Below, piece by piece: positions 43,904 through 52,828 of a stretch of DNA of 64,000 nucleotides. Source of the DNA: CAWGHZ01 sp963775315 (GTDB taxonomy: Bacteria > Pseudomonadota > Alphaproteobacteria > MPNO01 > DASWLB01); NCBI GenBank assembly GCA_963775315.1, contig CAVZIN010000007.1, positions 1,860,001 to 1,924,000 of the forward strand, given 5' to 3'. Every line of letters starts with the position of its first letter. Positions within the stretch are counted from its first letter, which is position 1. Below the pieces are notes generated by a model that was given only the letters and a program-made list of their open reading frames with translations, made no database searches and was not told the DNA's origin. The position numbers and the translations under genes are program-made.

Positions 43904-44311
43904 ATGAGATACGCATACCAAGCCGTCGAGCGCATGCCCAAGCCGCTCAGAGATGGCATCGTCTACCACAGCGAGGAGTTCGGGGTTGGCGCCTTACTGT
44001 GCGCCTGTGGCTGCGGCCACCGGGTCAGCCTGTTGGTCCCCGATAGTCATCAGATCACCTCGGAAGGCGGCTGGGCCACGGTGACGCCGTCGATCTCGGT
44101 ATGCGATGCGGCCTGCAAGTCGCACTATTTCATCACTGTCGGCCACGTTGAATGGATGCCGGCTTTCTCCAACGCGATGGCGGCGTCAGTCATGCGCCAC
44201 CAGATCGCTCGCCACGCCGTTCACGATGAGAAGAAGCTCTCTTGGGCCGCCAGGATCAAGAGAGCGTTCGCGCGAGCCTACGGGCGGCTCAAGTCGATAC
44301 TGGGAATCTGA
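43904..44311 (+). CDS. DUF6527 zinc-binding protein of the ubiquitin-like operon
   Basis: A 135-residue protein. The DUF6527 pattern is clear: PLRDGIVYHSEEFGVGALLC, then ACGCGHRVSLLVP, TPSISVCDAACKSHYFIT and GHVEWMPAF. CxCxC plus CDxxCKSH would bind zinc. DUF6527 genes are found beside multiubiquitin and E1 genes in bacteria. The basic C-terminal tail (WAARIKRAFARAYGRLKSIL) is amphipathic. The role within the pathway is not established; it could recognise targets or act as a ligase- or protease-like factor. It starts 14 bp after the E1 gene, with GCGAGG upstream. Confidence 0.8.
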   Translation: MRYAYQAVERMPKPLRDGIVYHSEEFGVGALLCACGCGHRVSLLVPDSHQITSEGGWATVTPSISVCDAACKSHYFITVGHVEWMPAFSNAMAASVMRHQIARHAVHDEKKLSWAARIKRAFARAYGRLKSILGI

Positions 44312-44470
44312 AGGTGGCAAGCCCTTCGCTTCGGGCCGCTGTGGGAGTGGCTCCGCTGAGTGTCCGACCTACCAAAGGAGCAACTCGCAAGCACACTGGC
44401 TTGAATTGGAACCGCGCAGTAGGTCCAATTTGCGGCGACAGCCCAATATCCGCTGGCGGCGCGACCAGGA
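44312..44470. other. segment between the ubiquitin-like operon and IS21
   Basis: There are 159 bp with no supported frame. A longer operon (for example a JAB-type protease gene) could have been lost when IS21 arrived, but no remnant is recognisable. Confidence 0.35.
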
Positions 44471-44571
44471 TGTCAACGCCGGAGTAAAAATGCATCGGCG
44501 GGCCGGAGTAAAATAGCATCGGACGAGCGTGCCGGAAGGCCGCCGATCGGGGGCCTTCCGGCGTTTGGCGG

Positions 44572-45363
44572 TCAGACGTCCGGGCTTTGAGCCGGTGGCG
44601 TGGGGTGCTGGCGGGACACGCGCTTCTTGCTCTGTTTGAGCCTGTAGCTGTCACCGTTCATCTCGAGGATGTGAACGTGGTGGGTGAGGCGATCGAGGAG
44701 CGCGCCGGTGAGCCGCTCTGAGGCGAACACGGCGGTCCATTCGTCGAACGGCAGGTTGCTGGTGACGATGGTCGAGCCGCGCTCGTAGCGCTGGCTGAAC
44801 ACCTCGAACAGGAGTTCGGCGCCGGTCGGCGACAGGGGCACGTAGCCGAGCTCGTCGACGATCAGGAGTTTGTATCCGCCGAGCTGTCGCTGCAGCCGGA
44901 GCAGGCGCTTCTCATCCCTGGCCTCGTGCAGCTCGTTGACGAGCGCAGCGGCGGTGGTGAAGCCGACCGACAGACCCTTCTGGCAGGCGGCCAAGCCAAG
45001 CCCGAGGGCGATGTGCGTCTTCCCGGTGCCACTGTTGCCGACGGCGATGACGTTCTCGCGGCGAGCGACATAGTCCGAACGGGCCAGCTCCAGCACGAGG
45101 GTCTTGTTGAGCGACGGGATCGTGGCGAAGTCGAAGCTGTCGAGGCTTTTGACCGCGGGGAACCGGGCTTCCTTGATGCGCCGCTCGACCATCCGTCGCT
45201 CGCGGTCGATCAGCTCGAGTTCGGCCAGACGCAACAGATAGCGCGGGTGATCGACGCCGTCCGAAGCGCACTGCCGGGCCAGCTTGTCGTACTCGCGCAG
45301 GAACGTTGGCAGCTTGAGCACCTTGAGGTGATGGGCGAGCAGCACTTGCGGCGTGTCGGTCAT
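44572..45363 (-). CDS. istB: IS21-family helper ATPase IstB
   Basis: A 263-residue AAA+ protein that supports IstA in target capture. Motifs are Walker A AVGNSGTGKTHIALGL, Walker B LLIVDELGYVPLSP and sensor-like TIVTSNLPFDEW. The N terminus HHLKVLKLPTFLREYDKLAR is typical. The ATG overlaps the istA stop (ATGA), the usual IS21 coupling. Confidence 0.95.
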   Translation of the reverse strand: MTDTPQVLLAHHLKVLKLPTFLREYDKLARQCASDGVDHPRYLLRLAELELIDRERRMVERRIKEARFPAVKSLDSFDFATIPSLNKTLVLELARSDYVARRENVIAVGNSGTGKTHIALGLGLAACQKGLSVGFTTAAALVNELHEARDEKRLLRLQRQLGGYKLLIVDELGYVPLSPTGAELLFEVFSQRYERGSTIVTSNLPFDEWTAVFASERLTGALLDRLTHHVHILEMNGDSYRLKQSKKRVSRQHPTPPAQSPDV

Positions 45364-46859
45364 GACGCCGCCCCGTCCAGCAGGTCCATGTAGCTGCGCG
45401 CCGAGGTCGTCGCCACGGTGGCTTTCGGCAGATAGGGATAGACCGTCAGATCGAGCCGTGGAGGTCGGCGCTCGATACGGCACAGCACCAGATGCTTCAC
45501 CGCGTCGAAGCCGATCACGCCGCGGCCGATCGCCTCCCTGATCCCGGCGAGAACGTCGTCGGGGCGGAACACCTCCAGCAACCGCAGGACCTGGACGAAC
45601 TCCCGCTTGCCGGGCTTGCCCATGCGCGCTTCGAGGAGACGGCGCAACGTCGCGAACTCTTCGGGCAGATTCCATCCGGCCAACGGTGCCGCCTGGTCCA
45701 GCGCGCCGGTCTTTTGCTCGAGCAAGGCCAGGTAGTGCAGCGGATCGAACACGAAGTCCTCCCGCTCGTAGGATCGGGCGTGCCGGGCAATGATGTCGGC
45801 GCCGCACGAGATCACAACTTCATCGACATAGCCGCGGATCAGCACCTCGCGATAGCCGTAGGCGGTCGGCACCGAGTAGTCGGTGCCACGATAGCGCACC
45901 AACGACAGCGAACTCACCCGGCCGGCCTTCTTCTCGCAGGCGTCGTACGGCGCCGGCGGCAATGGGTTGAAGGCCGCCAGATCCCGCATCAGCCGTTCGC
46001 CGATCGTCTCGCCGTGACCGCGCAGCCGATCGCCGAGCCGGCGGCGACAATCGTCGACCAGCTTCTCGTTCAGCCTGTCGTAGCTTGCCGCCCGCGGCAT
46101 CGGAACCAGGTAGTTCCGGCGAATGTGGCCAACCAGCCCTTCGACCTTGCCCTTGTCGTTGCCTTTGCCTGGACGGCCGAACCGGTCGAGGAAGAGGTAG
46201 TGCGATTGCAGCTCGCTGAACACTCGCGTCCGCTGCCGGGTCCCGTCGCCCAGGATTCGCGCCACCGCCAGCGTCGTGTTGTCGTACAAAATCGAGAGTG
46301 GCACCTTGCCGAAGAAGCGGAACGCCGCATTGTGCCCTTCGCAGAACGCCTCCGTCGTCTCCGCCGGATAGGCCTGCACGAAGCACGCGTCGCTATGCGG
46401 CAGGTCCATCGCGAAGAAGTGGAGCTTCCGTTCCACCCCGTCGATGACCCCCAGAGCTTCGCCGAAGTCCACCTGTGCGTGGCCCGGATCGTGCCGCAAT
46501 GGCACGAACACCTCGCGCTGGCGCAGACGGCGGCCGCGCACATAGTCCTTCACGATCGTGATCCCGCCGCCGTACCCGTGCTCGTCCCGCAGGCGCTCGA
46601 AGATCCGCTTCGCCGTATGCCGCTGCTTCGCCGGGCGCCCCTTATCTTCCTCCAGGATCCGATCGATGACGCCGACGAACGGGTCCAGCTTCGGCCGCTT
46701 CGGCGGCCCACGACGCCGGTATCCCGGCGGCACCGAGAACGTCAGCATCTTGGCCACCGTCCTCGGGTCTATCCCGAACCGCCGCGCCGCCTCCCGACGA
46801 CTGATCCCATCGATCTGAACCGCGTAGCGAACCCGACCATACAAATCCACGCCCTTCAT
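45360..46859 (-). CDS. istA: IS21-family transposase IstA
   Basis: A 499-residue transposase. The N-terminal HTH is ISRREAARRFGIDPRTVAKM. The DDE core has D in HAQVDFGEALGVIDG, D in LYDNTTLAV and E in GKVEGLVGHIRRNYLVP. A C-terminal beta-barrel (YRGTDYSVPTAYGYREV) follows. ATG 46859 begins MKGVDLYGRVRYAVQIDG; upstream in-frame codons are IS end sequence. Confidence 0.95.
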   Translation of the reverse strand: MKGVDLYGRVRYAVQIDGISRREAARRFGIDPRTVAKMLTFSVPPGYRRRGPPKRPKLDPFVGVIDRILEEDKGRPAKQRHTAKRIFERLRDEHGYGGGITIVKDYVRGRRLRQREVFVPLRHDPGHAQVDFGEALGVIDGVERKLHFFAMDLPHSDACFVQAYPAETTEAFCEGHNAAFRFFGKVPLSILYDNTTLAVARILGDGTRQRTRVFSELQSHYLFLDRFGRPGKGNDKGKVEGLVGHIRRNYLVPMPRAASYDRLNEKLVDDCRRRLGDRLRGHGETIGERLMRDLAAFNPLPPAPYDACEKKAGRVSSLSLVRYRGTDYSVPTAYGYREVLIRGYVDEVVISCGADIIARHARSYEREDFVFDPLHYLALLEQKTGALDQAAPLAGWNLPEEFATLRRLLEARMGKPGKREFVQVLRLLEVFRPDDVLAGIREAIGRGVIGFDAVKHLVLCRIERRPPRLDLTVYPYLPKATVATTSARSYMDLLDGAAS

Positions 46860-46888
46860 CCCCCGCCCTCTGCAAAAGACGCAAAGGG

Positions 46889-48619
46889 CTACCTGCTGCC
46901 GGATTTTTGCTCCGGCGCAACCGGACAAACCGGCCGCTTCAGTGAGGGACTTTCGCTCCGGCGCTTACAGGCGTCGCGGAAACCCTTGTCAAGGGCGTCG
47001 CCGGCTTCGATCTGGCGGGAGTCGATCAGCAGCGTGCGCGGACGAGGGAGGCGCGCGCCCTGTTCGTCATAGTTGCGGAACAGCTCCAGATGGCCGGCAT
47101 GAAAGGCCGCGCGTTCGCCTTCCTCGGCGTCGCCGCGCTCGAAGCCGGCGATCCATTCGAACACAAGCTTGGAGATCGCGGTGTTCTGGCACACAACGAT
47201 GAAGACGGGCGGCACGCCGATCCCGGCGCGCTGCCAGCGCTCGTACTCGCCTTCATAGTGGCTGTAGAGGGCGTTCAGCGCGGTCTTCAGCGTGTTGGGC
47301 AGGTCGAAGGGGCTGAGCTTGGCGGCGCCCGCGGCCGTCTTTGGCAGATCCTTGCCGATGTGCTTCCACAGGTCGCGATAAACGACCGTGTCGGTCTGCA
47401 CGAGGTTGTCGCTCACCGGCACGCGCGGCAGCTTGACGATGCCGCTCTCGATCGCGTCCATCAGGCTGAAATCGGATACGACCCATGGGAAGAGCGTACC
47501 TTCCTCATAGCCGGAGCCGCGAAGGAAAAAAGGCGTGGCTGAGAGGTCATAGACCGCACGCACACCCTTCGACAGCTTGCGATCCAGCGCCTCGATGCCG
47601 TTGATCCAGAGCCGCGCGGCCTCCTCGTTCTCGGCCGCTTCTCTCTTGTCGTCGCCCGTCAGCGCGCCCTCAGCATCAGCGCCGACCTTGTGCCTGTAGC
47701 AGTGGTGCGCTTCGTCGTTGAGGACGTTGACACGGTCGTAGCGGAGCAGCTTGCCGCACGCCCGCTCCAGCATCTCAGCGTCGGTTTCCGTCGTCTTGAG
47801 CGGCTCGGGATCATTCCCCTGAAGGAAGCTGCGCGCTACCTTGGGCAGGGCCAGCGTCTCGCGATGCTGAAAGGCGTGGTAGTTGGTGATCACGATCTCT
47901 GCGCGCCGGATTTCGGGTAACATCTCCGGCGGCACGATCTCGCGTGTCTCATAATAGTTGTCCGGCTCGCTTGGCTGGAGCACGCGGAGTCGATCCTTGA
48001 TCGTGATGCCGGGTGCGACGATCAGGAAGGCGCGGGAGAAGTCCTTCGATTCCTTGCGAGCGGCGTTCACCGCCTGCCAGGCGATCAGCATGGCCATGAC
48101 GGTCGTTTTGCCACTGCCCGTGGCCATCTTCATGGCTAGGCGGAAGAGTTCCGGATTGGCCTCCTCGTTGGCATTGGCGATCTGATCCAGGAGGCCCTTC
48201 GAGGCCGCGCGCCTGGGTGCGATCTCAGTCAGCCAGATGATCGTCTCGACAGCTTCGAGCTGACAGAAGAAGGGGCGCGGGCCGGCCCACCACTCTTGAG
48301 GCCGGCGCCAATGCTCCAGGAGCCGCTGGGAGACGGCGGTCACGCCCCAGTCGGCGGGATTGCGCAGGCTCCGCCACGGATCGACGTACCCGCGTATCTC
48401 GTTGATGAGCGCGTTTTCGGTGTAGGTCTCCAGGTCGAGGGAGGCCTGCAAGGTTGACGCTTTCTTCCGCGAGGCCGGAACGGGGACAATGAAGCGCGAT
48501 GGGCGGCGCCCCTGCCTCGGCTCCCCTTCGAGGGGCTGACCATTTTGATCGAGCGGATGATGCAATTCCGGCGCGCGATAGGGCGAGTTCAGAATCGGCC
48601 GCTCATAGAAACTGTTCAA
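46889..48619 (-). pseudogene. DEAD/DEAH restriction-type helicase, 3' end removed by IS21
   Basis: Native sequence runs from TTG 48619 to the IS border at 46970 (about 550 residues), then enters IS DNA and stops at 46889. It keeps Walker A KMATGSGKTTVMAMLIAW (about residue 163), motif II VLNDEAHHCY, motif III DLSATPFFLRG and a region IVVCQNTAISKLVFEWIAGF. This is the superfamily 2 helicase found in type III restriction Res-like proteins (BPTD_3080-type, about 1,000 residues). The C-terminal helicase and nuclease parts are missing, so it is probably inactive. It lies between the ubiquitin-like operon and the Gabija-like module. Confidence 0.85.
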
Positions 48620-48732
48620 CGTCTTCGCCCCCGCACTATAACCCAGCGTTTTCCTGCAACTCTACTCGTCATAGCCCCTGCATTAACATAACCAACACGA
48701 TGCTCCACCATGATCTACTGACGTTTGGCGTC

Positions 48733-50640
48733 TCACTGCCCCTGAGCTAACCCCATCTCCACAAGAAATCGCGAAGGCTGCTTTCCCCAGCCTCTATAGG
48801 TACTTGCGCGGCTCAGAATGAGAGACTCTTTGGCTCGTGTGATGGCGACGAAACAATTCCGCCGTTCTTCTTCCATCTCCGGACTGCCGTCACCTTTCTG
48901 ACGGCTTTGAAACGACGGCAGAATGTCTTCGGCCAACCCGATCAGATAAACGAAGTCGAACTCGCGACCCTTGGCCCCATGCACAGTCATCAGAGTGACG
49001 GTATTAGGTTGCGGCGATGGTTCCTTCGACCGCAGTTGAAGTTGTTGCAGAAACTCGTCGAGCGTGATGTTGCGCCCGAAATGTTTGCCAATGTCGTTAG
49101 AAATCTCGCGCCACGCGGCAAGATCCTCAGCGAGGTCCGGGTCGGGGTCACTTCTAGTGGCCTGGCTTGCAAACTCCGCGAGAATGTCGTCGGCGATCTT
49201 CTTCGCTGACGCCGGTTCGAGGCGACTGGCGGCTTCGATTAGCTTCGATCGCGGCGACCCGTCTCCCACCTCTCGCGTAGCCGCTTCGGCCCATACTCTG
49301 AGATAGGCGACGCCGCTTGCTTCCGCGTCCGACAAGACCTGACCCACCGACACTTGAACCTCGGCAAATCTATTGAAGGCGTCGACTAGGACGGCCAGGT
49401 TTCGGCGATCCAACGGCCGCACGGTCTCGACCAAACAAGCGACCAGCCACCGGATTTCGGCGGACAGGAAATCGTCCCGACGTTGTGCGATGACGGCGGG
49501 CACCTGTTGGACCTGAAGCGCTTTCTGCATGCGCTCCAGCAGGGCGCGGGTTCGTGCCAGGACCGTTGTCTGTCCCCATTGGCTCTTCCCGCGCGCTGCA
49601 ATTTCCTTCGCGATTTCCTCCGCTTCCGTCTCGTCGGAATCAAATGCGCGAAGCTGGATATGTTCGTGTGCGGGGAGCTTGAGTTCTGTCTTGCCGGCGA
49701 CAAGAGGCTTCTTCGCCTCCGTCCTCTGGACGTTGTAGGCCACGAGCCGGTTGGCCGCCGTCACAATCGCAGGCGGGCAACGGTAGTTCGTTGGAAGCTG
49801 GATCAGTTGCGGCGCAAAGTCGGCGCGAAAACGCTGAAGCTGACGGAAGCTGGCACCGTTCCATTGGTAGATGATCTGGTCGTCATCCGCGACGGCGAAG
49901 ACGTTCTTGAAGTCCTGTCCCGCCATCGCGCGAATGAGCCGGTATTGGGCGTCATTGGTGTCCTGAAACTCGTCGAGCAGCCAATAAGGATAGGAGCGGC
50001 GGTAGCGAACCGCGATGGCAGGAAAATTGGAAAACAGCCGATGCGCCTCGAATATCAGCGAGTTGAAATCGAGCACGTTGAGGCGCCGCAGTTCGTCTTC
50101 GTAAGCTTGATAGGTCAGCGCAATTGCATGGGCGTCGGTCGTTCGCGTCAGGCGTGACTCTGCGTCCTTTGGTTCTACCAGCATGGTCTTCATGCGGTCG
50201 ATCAGGCTTAGATAGCGGACGGCCAGGGGATCCATACCCGCGCGTTTCAGCGCGTCTTCCAGAACGGCTTTACGATCATCGTCCTGTGAGTAGATGGCGA
50301 AGTCCGGCTTGATACCGAGGTGGATGCCGTGTTGGCGCAGAACCTGTCCGCAGAAGCTGTGGAAGGTGCCTATGTTGGCGCGCTCTTCAAGGCCGGGGAC
50401 GAAGTTGGTGACGCGCTCCTTCATCTCGTCGGCAGCCTTGTTCGTGAAGGTCAAGGCGAGAATGCGGAAGGACCTGTCGCGACCTTCGTCAAGCAAACGG
50501 GCGATGCGGCAGGTGAGCACCTGAGTCTTGCCTGAACCAGGGCCGGCGAGAACCAGCATCGCACCATCGTCCCACGCTACTGCTTCACGCTGGATGTCCG
50601 TCAGTTTGGCGAGAGACTGCTCAAGCGGATTGTCAGTCAT
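48733..50640 (-). CDS. UvrD-like helicase paired with OLD nuclease (Gabija GajB-like)
   Basis: A 635-residue SF1A helicase. Motifs are VLAGPGSGKTQVLTCRIARL (I), ALTFTNKAADEMKERV (Ia), WLLDEFQDTNDAQYRLI (II), AVADDDQIIYQWNGA (III), LPTNYRCP (IV), TLMTVHGAKGREFDFVYLIG (V) and FVAITRAKESLILS (VI), so all are intact. The ATG overlaps the TGA of the OLD gene (50637-50640). An OLD-family nuclease immediately followed by a UvrD helicase is the Gabija arrangement and also that of class 2 OLD proteins. It is longer than described GajB (about 500 residues), so I call it Gabija-like only. Confidence 0.85.
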   Translation of the reverse strand: MTDNPLEQSLAKLTDIQREAVAWDDGAMLVLAGPGSGKTQVLTCRIARLLDEGRDRSFRILALTFTNKAADEMKERVTNFVPGLEERANIGTFHSFCGQVLRQHGIHLGIKPDFAIYSQDDDRKAVLEDALKRAGMDPLAVRYLSLIDRMKTMLVEPKDAESRLTRTTDAHAIALTYQAYEDELRRLNVLDFNSLIFEAHRLFSNFPAIAVRYRRSYPYWLLDEFQDTNDAQYRLIRAMAGQDFKNVFAVADDDQIIYQWNGASFRQLQRFRADFAPQLIQLPTNYRCPPAIVTAANRLVAYNVQRTEAKKPLVAGKTELKLPAHEHIQLRAFDSDETEAEEIAKEIAARGKSQWGQTTVLARTRALLERMQKALQVQQVPAVIAQRRDDFLSAEIRWLVACLVETVRPLDRRNLAVLVDAFNRFAEVQVSVGQVLSDAEASGVAYLRVWAEAATREVGDGSPRSKLIEAASRLEPASAKKIADDILAEFASQATRSDPDPDLAEDLAAWREISNDIGKHFGRNITLDEFLQQLQLRSKEPSPQPNTVTLMTVHGAKGREFDFVYLIGLAEDILPSFQSRQKGDGSPEMEEERRNCFVAITRAKESLILSRASTYRGWGKQPSRFLVEMGLAQGQ

Positions 50641-52550
50641 GCCAGCCCCCGAAGGTCTGCAATCGCATCGCGAAAGGCTTGGGGCATCCGCCCGGCAAGC
50701 GCAGCGTTCCCGCGGAGCATGGTCGCAAGTTCCGCCGAATAAGCCGTCTTGTGTCCTCGCAAATACCCTAGCAACGCAGCCTGGTCGGCCGCCGCAGCGC
50801 CGGCGACGCCGATGTTGGTCAGTGCGGTTTTGAGTTCCGCCTCAAGACCGTCGGCGATCAACTGCGCTTCAAGGTCCCCAGCGGCGAGCGTCCGGCACCG
50901 GGTTGCGACGAACGCCGCCTCGAAGTCGCGCGCCTTGATGCTTTGGCAATAGCCGTGCCCGGCGCCATCGCCGTCGAACACTGCGAGCCACGGTATGGCA
51001 AGCGCCCGCGCGAGCGCGGCGAAGATGGCGGGGTTGCCGTTGTTCTGGGCGTCGATCACTGCGACGCCGTGCTCGTCGAGGTCGTATCCGAGTTCCCGCG
51101 CTAGGGAGTGAACAAGCAGATACTCGGCCTGCCCCTCGACGATGAACCAGCGCCGAGCGAAGAAAATTTCGCCACGAATTCGGCGCGCGAAGGTTTCCAG
51201 CGCCCTCAATTCCTCGTCGCCGATAAAGAGCAACGCGCGATCGCGCAGGTCACGCAAGACACTGTGGATAACGGCCCTGTCGGCGTGAGTGCCGTAGCAA
51301 GTCAGCACATCCCGGAAGCGCTGCTCGTCAAGCTTGCCGTGAACGGTCAGCGTCTCGGCCGCGCGATCGTATCTGAACAACCCGCCACTTCCGGCAATAA
51401 CGGCATCAAGCGCCGCTACATATGGGATGCGTGCCGAGAAGTTCGACGGCAGCGAATAAACTTCGGTTCCGCTCTCGGTCAGGCGAACCAAGCGAAGGTC
51501 GCGAAACGGAACGTGCTGCACGAAATAAGGAGAGTGCGTGGTGATGATCTTCTGGCCGGGCAGCGCTTTGATATGGGTCCACAGGGTCCGCGCGGCTTGC
51601 GGATGTAGATGCGTTTCTGGTTCTTCAAGTGCCAGCACAGGGGCGCTGTCGGCCTCGTAGAGTTCTGCGAGGAGATGTTCGACGAAGGCCTGGAACAAGA
51701 AGATGACGGACAGGCTTTGCACGCCCTGACCGTGGCGTTGCAGCGGAAGCCAAGGCCAGTCCGGTTCGTTGCGCAGAATGATTTCGGCCTTGGAAAGCAA
51801 GTCCCACGACTTGAGGGGGACGAGGCGCAAATCAACCTTGCCGTCTCGGTCACGCGCTGCGACGCGCGTGGCGCCGGAGAGCGTTTCCGCGATCTGCGCC
51901 AGCCGGGGATCGGCTTGCAGCAACTTCTTGTTCAGAAGATCGAGGACGCGCTGGACCTTGGTCTCCAACGCAGGCGGAATCTCCATGGCCTTGAGCAGTC
52001 GGCCCCAAAACTGAGAGCGCGGGGAAAACTCGTCGTCCACGTCTCTCAATGCGCCCAGGTAGAAAACTGGAAGGTACTGCCAGAAACGTTCGAGGTTCAT
52101 GCGCCGAGCTGAGCCGCCGACAAGCGGCGCGCGCCCGGCATTGAGAAAGATCCAGGATGGTTCGAAGTTGCCCGCAGCTTCATTCCAGGCGCAGCTTGCG
52201 CGGAGGATGATGAAGGTCTTGCCTGTAGTGGGATCGGTTTGGACGATCTCGTCGAGGTCCTGCTGAAGTGCCTCAGGCCATTCGCCCGCTTGTTTTTCTT
52301 CGACGCGGATTTCTATCGAGACACCCGGCGGCGCTTTGGGGTCAGCATCTTCGTCAGCGAGATGAACATCGTATTCGGTAAAGCCGGTGCCGTGCTGTCC
52401 CCAGCGTCGCGTGAGAACGATCCGCACTGCGTCGAGGATAGCGGTTTTTCCGGCATTGTTCGGGCCGATGAGGACAGTTGTTTCATTCAGATCGAGGTCG
52501 AGGGCCTTGATCGAACGAAAGTTTGAGATACTGAGACGGGTGATGCGCAT
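50637..52550 (-). CDS. OLD-family ATP-dependent endonuclease (Gabija GajA-like)
   Basis: A 637-residue protein. The ABC-type ATPase has ISNFRSIKALDLDLNETTVL, Walker A GPNNAGKTAIL (about residues 33-43), and Walker B APVLALEEPETHLHPQAAR with the following TTHSPYF. The TOPRIM nuclease domain then has E in RRWFIVEGQAEYLLV (about 475) and the acidic AVFDGDGAGHGY. OLD proteins nick DNA; in Gabija the nuclease acts with GajB against phage. The ATG shares TAATG with the RHH gene upstream, so three genes form one operon. Confidence 0.88.
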   Translation of the reverse strand: MRITRLSISNFRSIKALDLDLNETTVLIGPNNAGKTAILDAVRIVLTRRWGQHGTGFTEYDVHLADEDADPKAPPGVSIEIRVEEKQAGEWPEALQQDLDEIVQTDPTTGKTFIILRASCAWNEAAGNFEPSWIFLNAGRAPLVGGSARRMNLERFWQYLPVFYLGALRDVDDEFSPRSQFWGRLLKAMEIPPALETKVQRVLDLLNKKLLQADPRLAQIAETLSGATRVAARDRDGKVDLRLVPLKSWDLLSKAEIILRNEPDWPWLPLQRHGQGVQSLSVIFLFQAFVEHLLAELYEADSAPVLALEEPETHLHPQAARTLWTHIKALPGQKIITTHSPYFVQHVPFRDLRLVRLTESGTEVYSLPSNFSARIPYVAALDAVIAGSGGLFRYDRAAETLTVHGKLDEQRFRDVLTCYGTHADRAVIHSVLRDLRDRALLFIGDEELRALETFARRIRGEIFFARRWFIVEGQAEYLLVHSLARELGYDLDEHGVAVIDAQNNGNPAIFAALARALAIPWLAVFDGDGAGHGYCQSIKARDFEAAFVATRCRTLAAGDLEAQLIADGLEAELKTALTNIGVAGAAAADQAALLGYLRGHKTAYSAELATMLRGNAALAGRMPQAFRDAIADLRGLA

Positions 52551-52753
52551 TAGGCGTCGCCCTCCGGATCGGCCGCTGCCGAGGGCGGACGCCTGTCAGC
52601 TGGTTCGACCGACGGGCCGTGGTGCTCAACGTAATCGCGCATGAATTCCCGAATAACCTGGGCGGCGGGCTTGTCCTGTGTCCGGCACACCTCAAGGAAT
52701 TTGTCGCGAAGATCGCGCTGCACCCTGATGCGTAGACCCGAATCCTTCATCAT
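52550..52753 (-). CDS. small ribbon-helix-helix protein heading the OLD/UvrD operon
   Basis: A 67-residue protein. GLRIRVQRDLRDKFLEVCRT is a beta strand and first helix, and KPAAQVIREFMRDYVEHH the second helix, typical of MetJ/Arc-type dimers. A charged Pro-rich tail follows. It starts at ATGATG 52753/52750 with a weak ribosome site. Two 12-bp direct repeats with 18-bp period just upstream look like its operator, so it probably autoregulates the defence operon. An antitoxin-like role toward the OLD/UvrD pair is possible. Confidence 0.75.
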   Translation of the reverse strand: MMKDSGLRIRVQRDLRDKFLEVCRTQDKPAAQVIREFMRDYVEHHGPSVEPADRRPPSAAADPEGDA

Positions 52754-52763
52754 GCGGCCAGTG

Positions 52764-52793
52764 TAGCCAATGGATACACATTAGCCAACGGAT
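52764..52793. repeat. direct-repeat operator upstream of the RHH gene
   Basis: TAGCCAATGGAT (52764-52775) and TAGCCAACGGAT (52782-52793) differ at one base and are 18 bp apart, hence on one DNA face roughly. They lie 11 bp upstream of the RHH start. RHH dimers bind such tandem sites. Confidence 0.6.
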
Positions 52794-52828
52794 TCGTTTA
52801 CAGTGAGCGAGCTTGCATTGGGTCGAAG

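Larger units (their letters stand above)
44471..46969 (-). mobile_element. IS21-family insertion sequence
   Basis: A 2,499-bp element bounded by TGT (44471) and ACA (46967-46969). The ends share an inverted repeat: TGTCAACGCCGGAGTAAAA on the left and TGTAAGCGCCGGAGCGAAA read inward from the right. Further GGAGTAAAA/GGAGCAAAA units follow inside each end, as in IS21 transposase-binding repeats. It encodes IstA and IstB. No target duplication is evident (ACCAGGA left, GGCGTCG right), suggesting later deletion beside one end. It truncates the helicase gene on its right. Confidence 0.9.

Noticed and set aside
48733..52550. Firm naming of the OLD/UvrD pair as gajA/gajB
   Set aside because: Layout fits Gabija, but both proteins are longer than described members and I cannot run a phylogeny, so no symbols were assigned.
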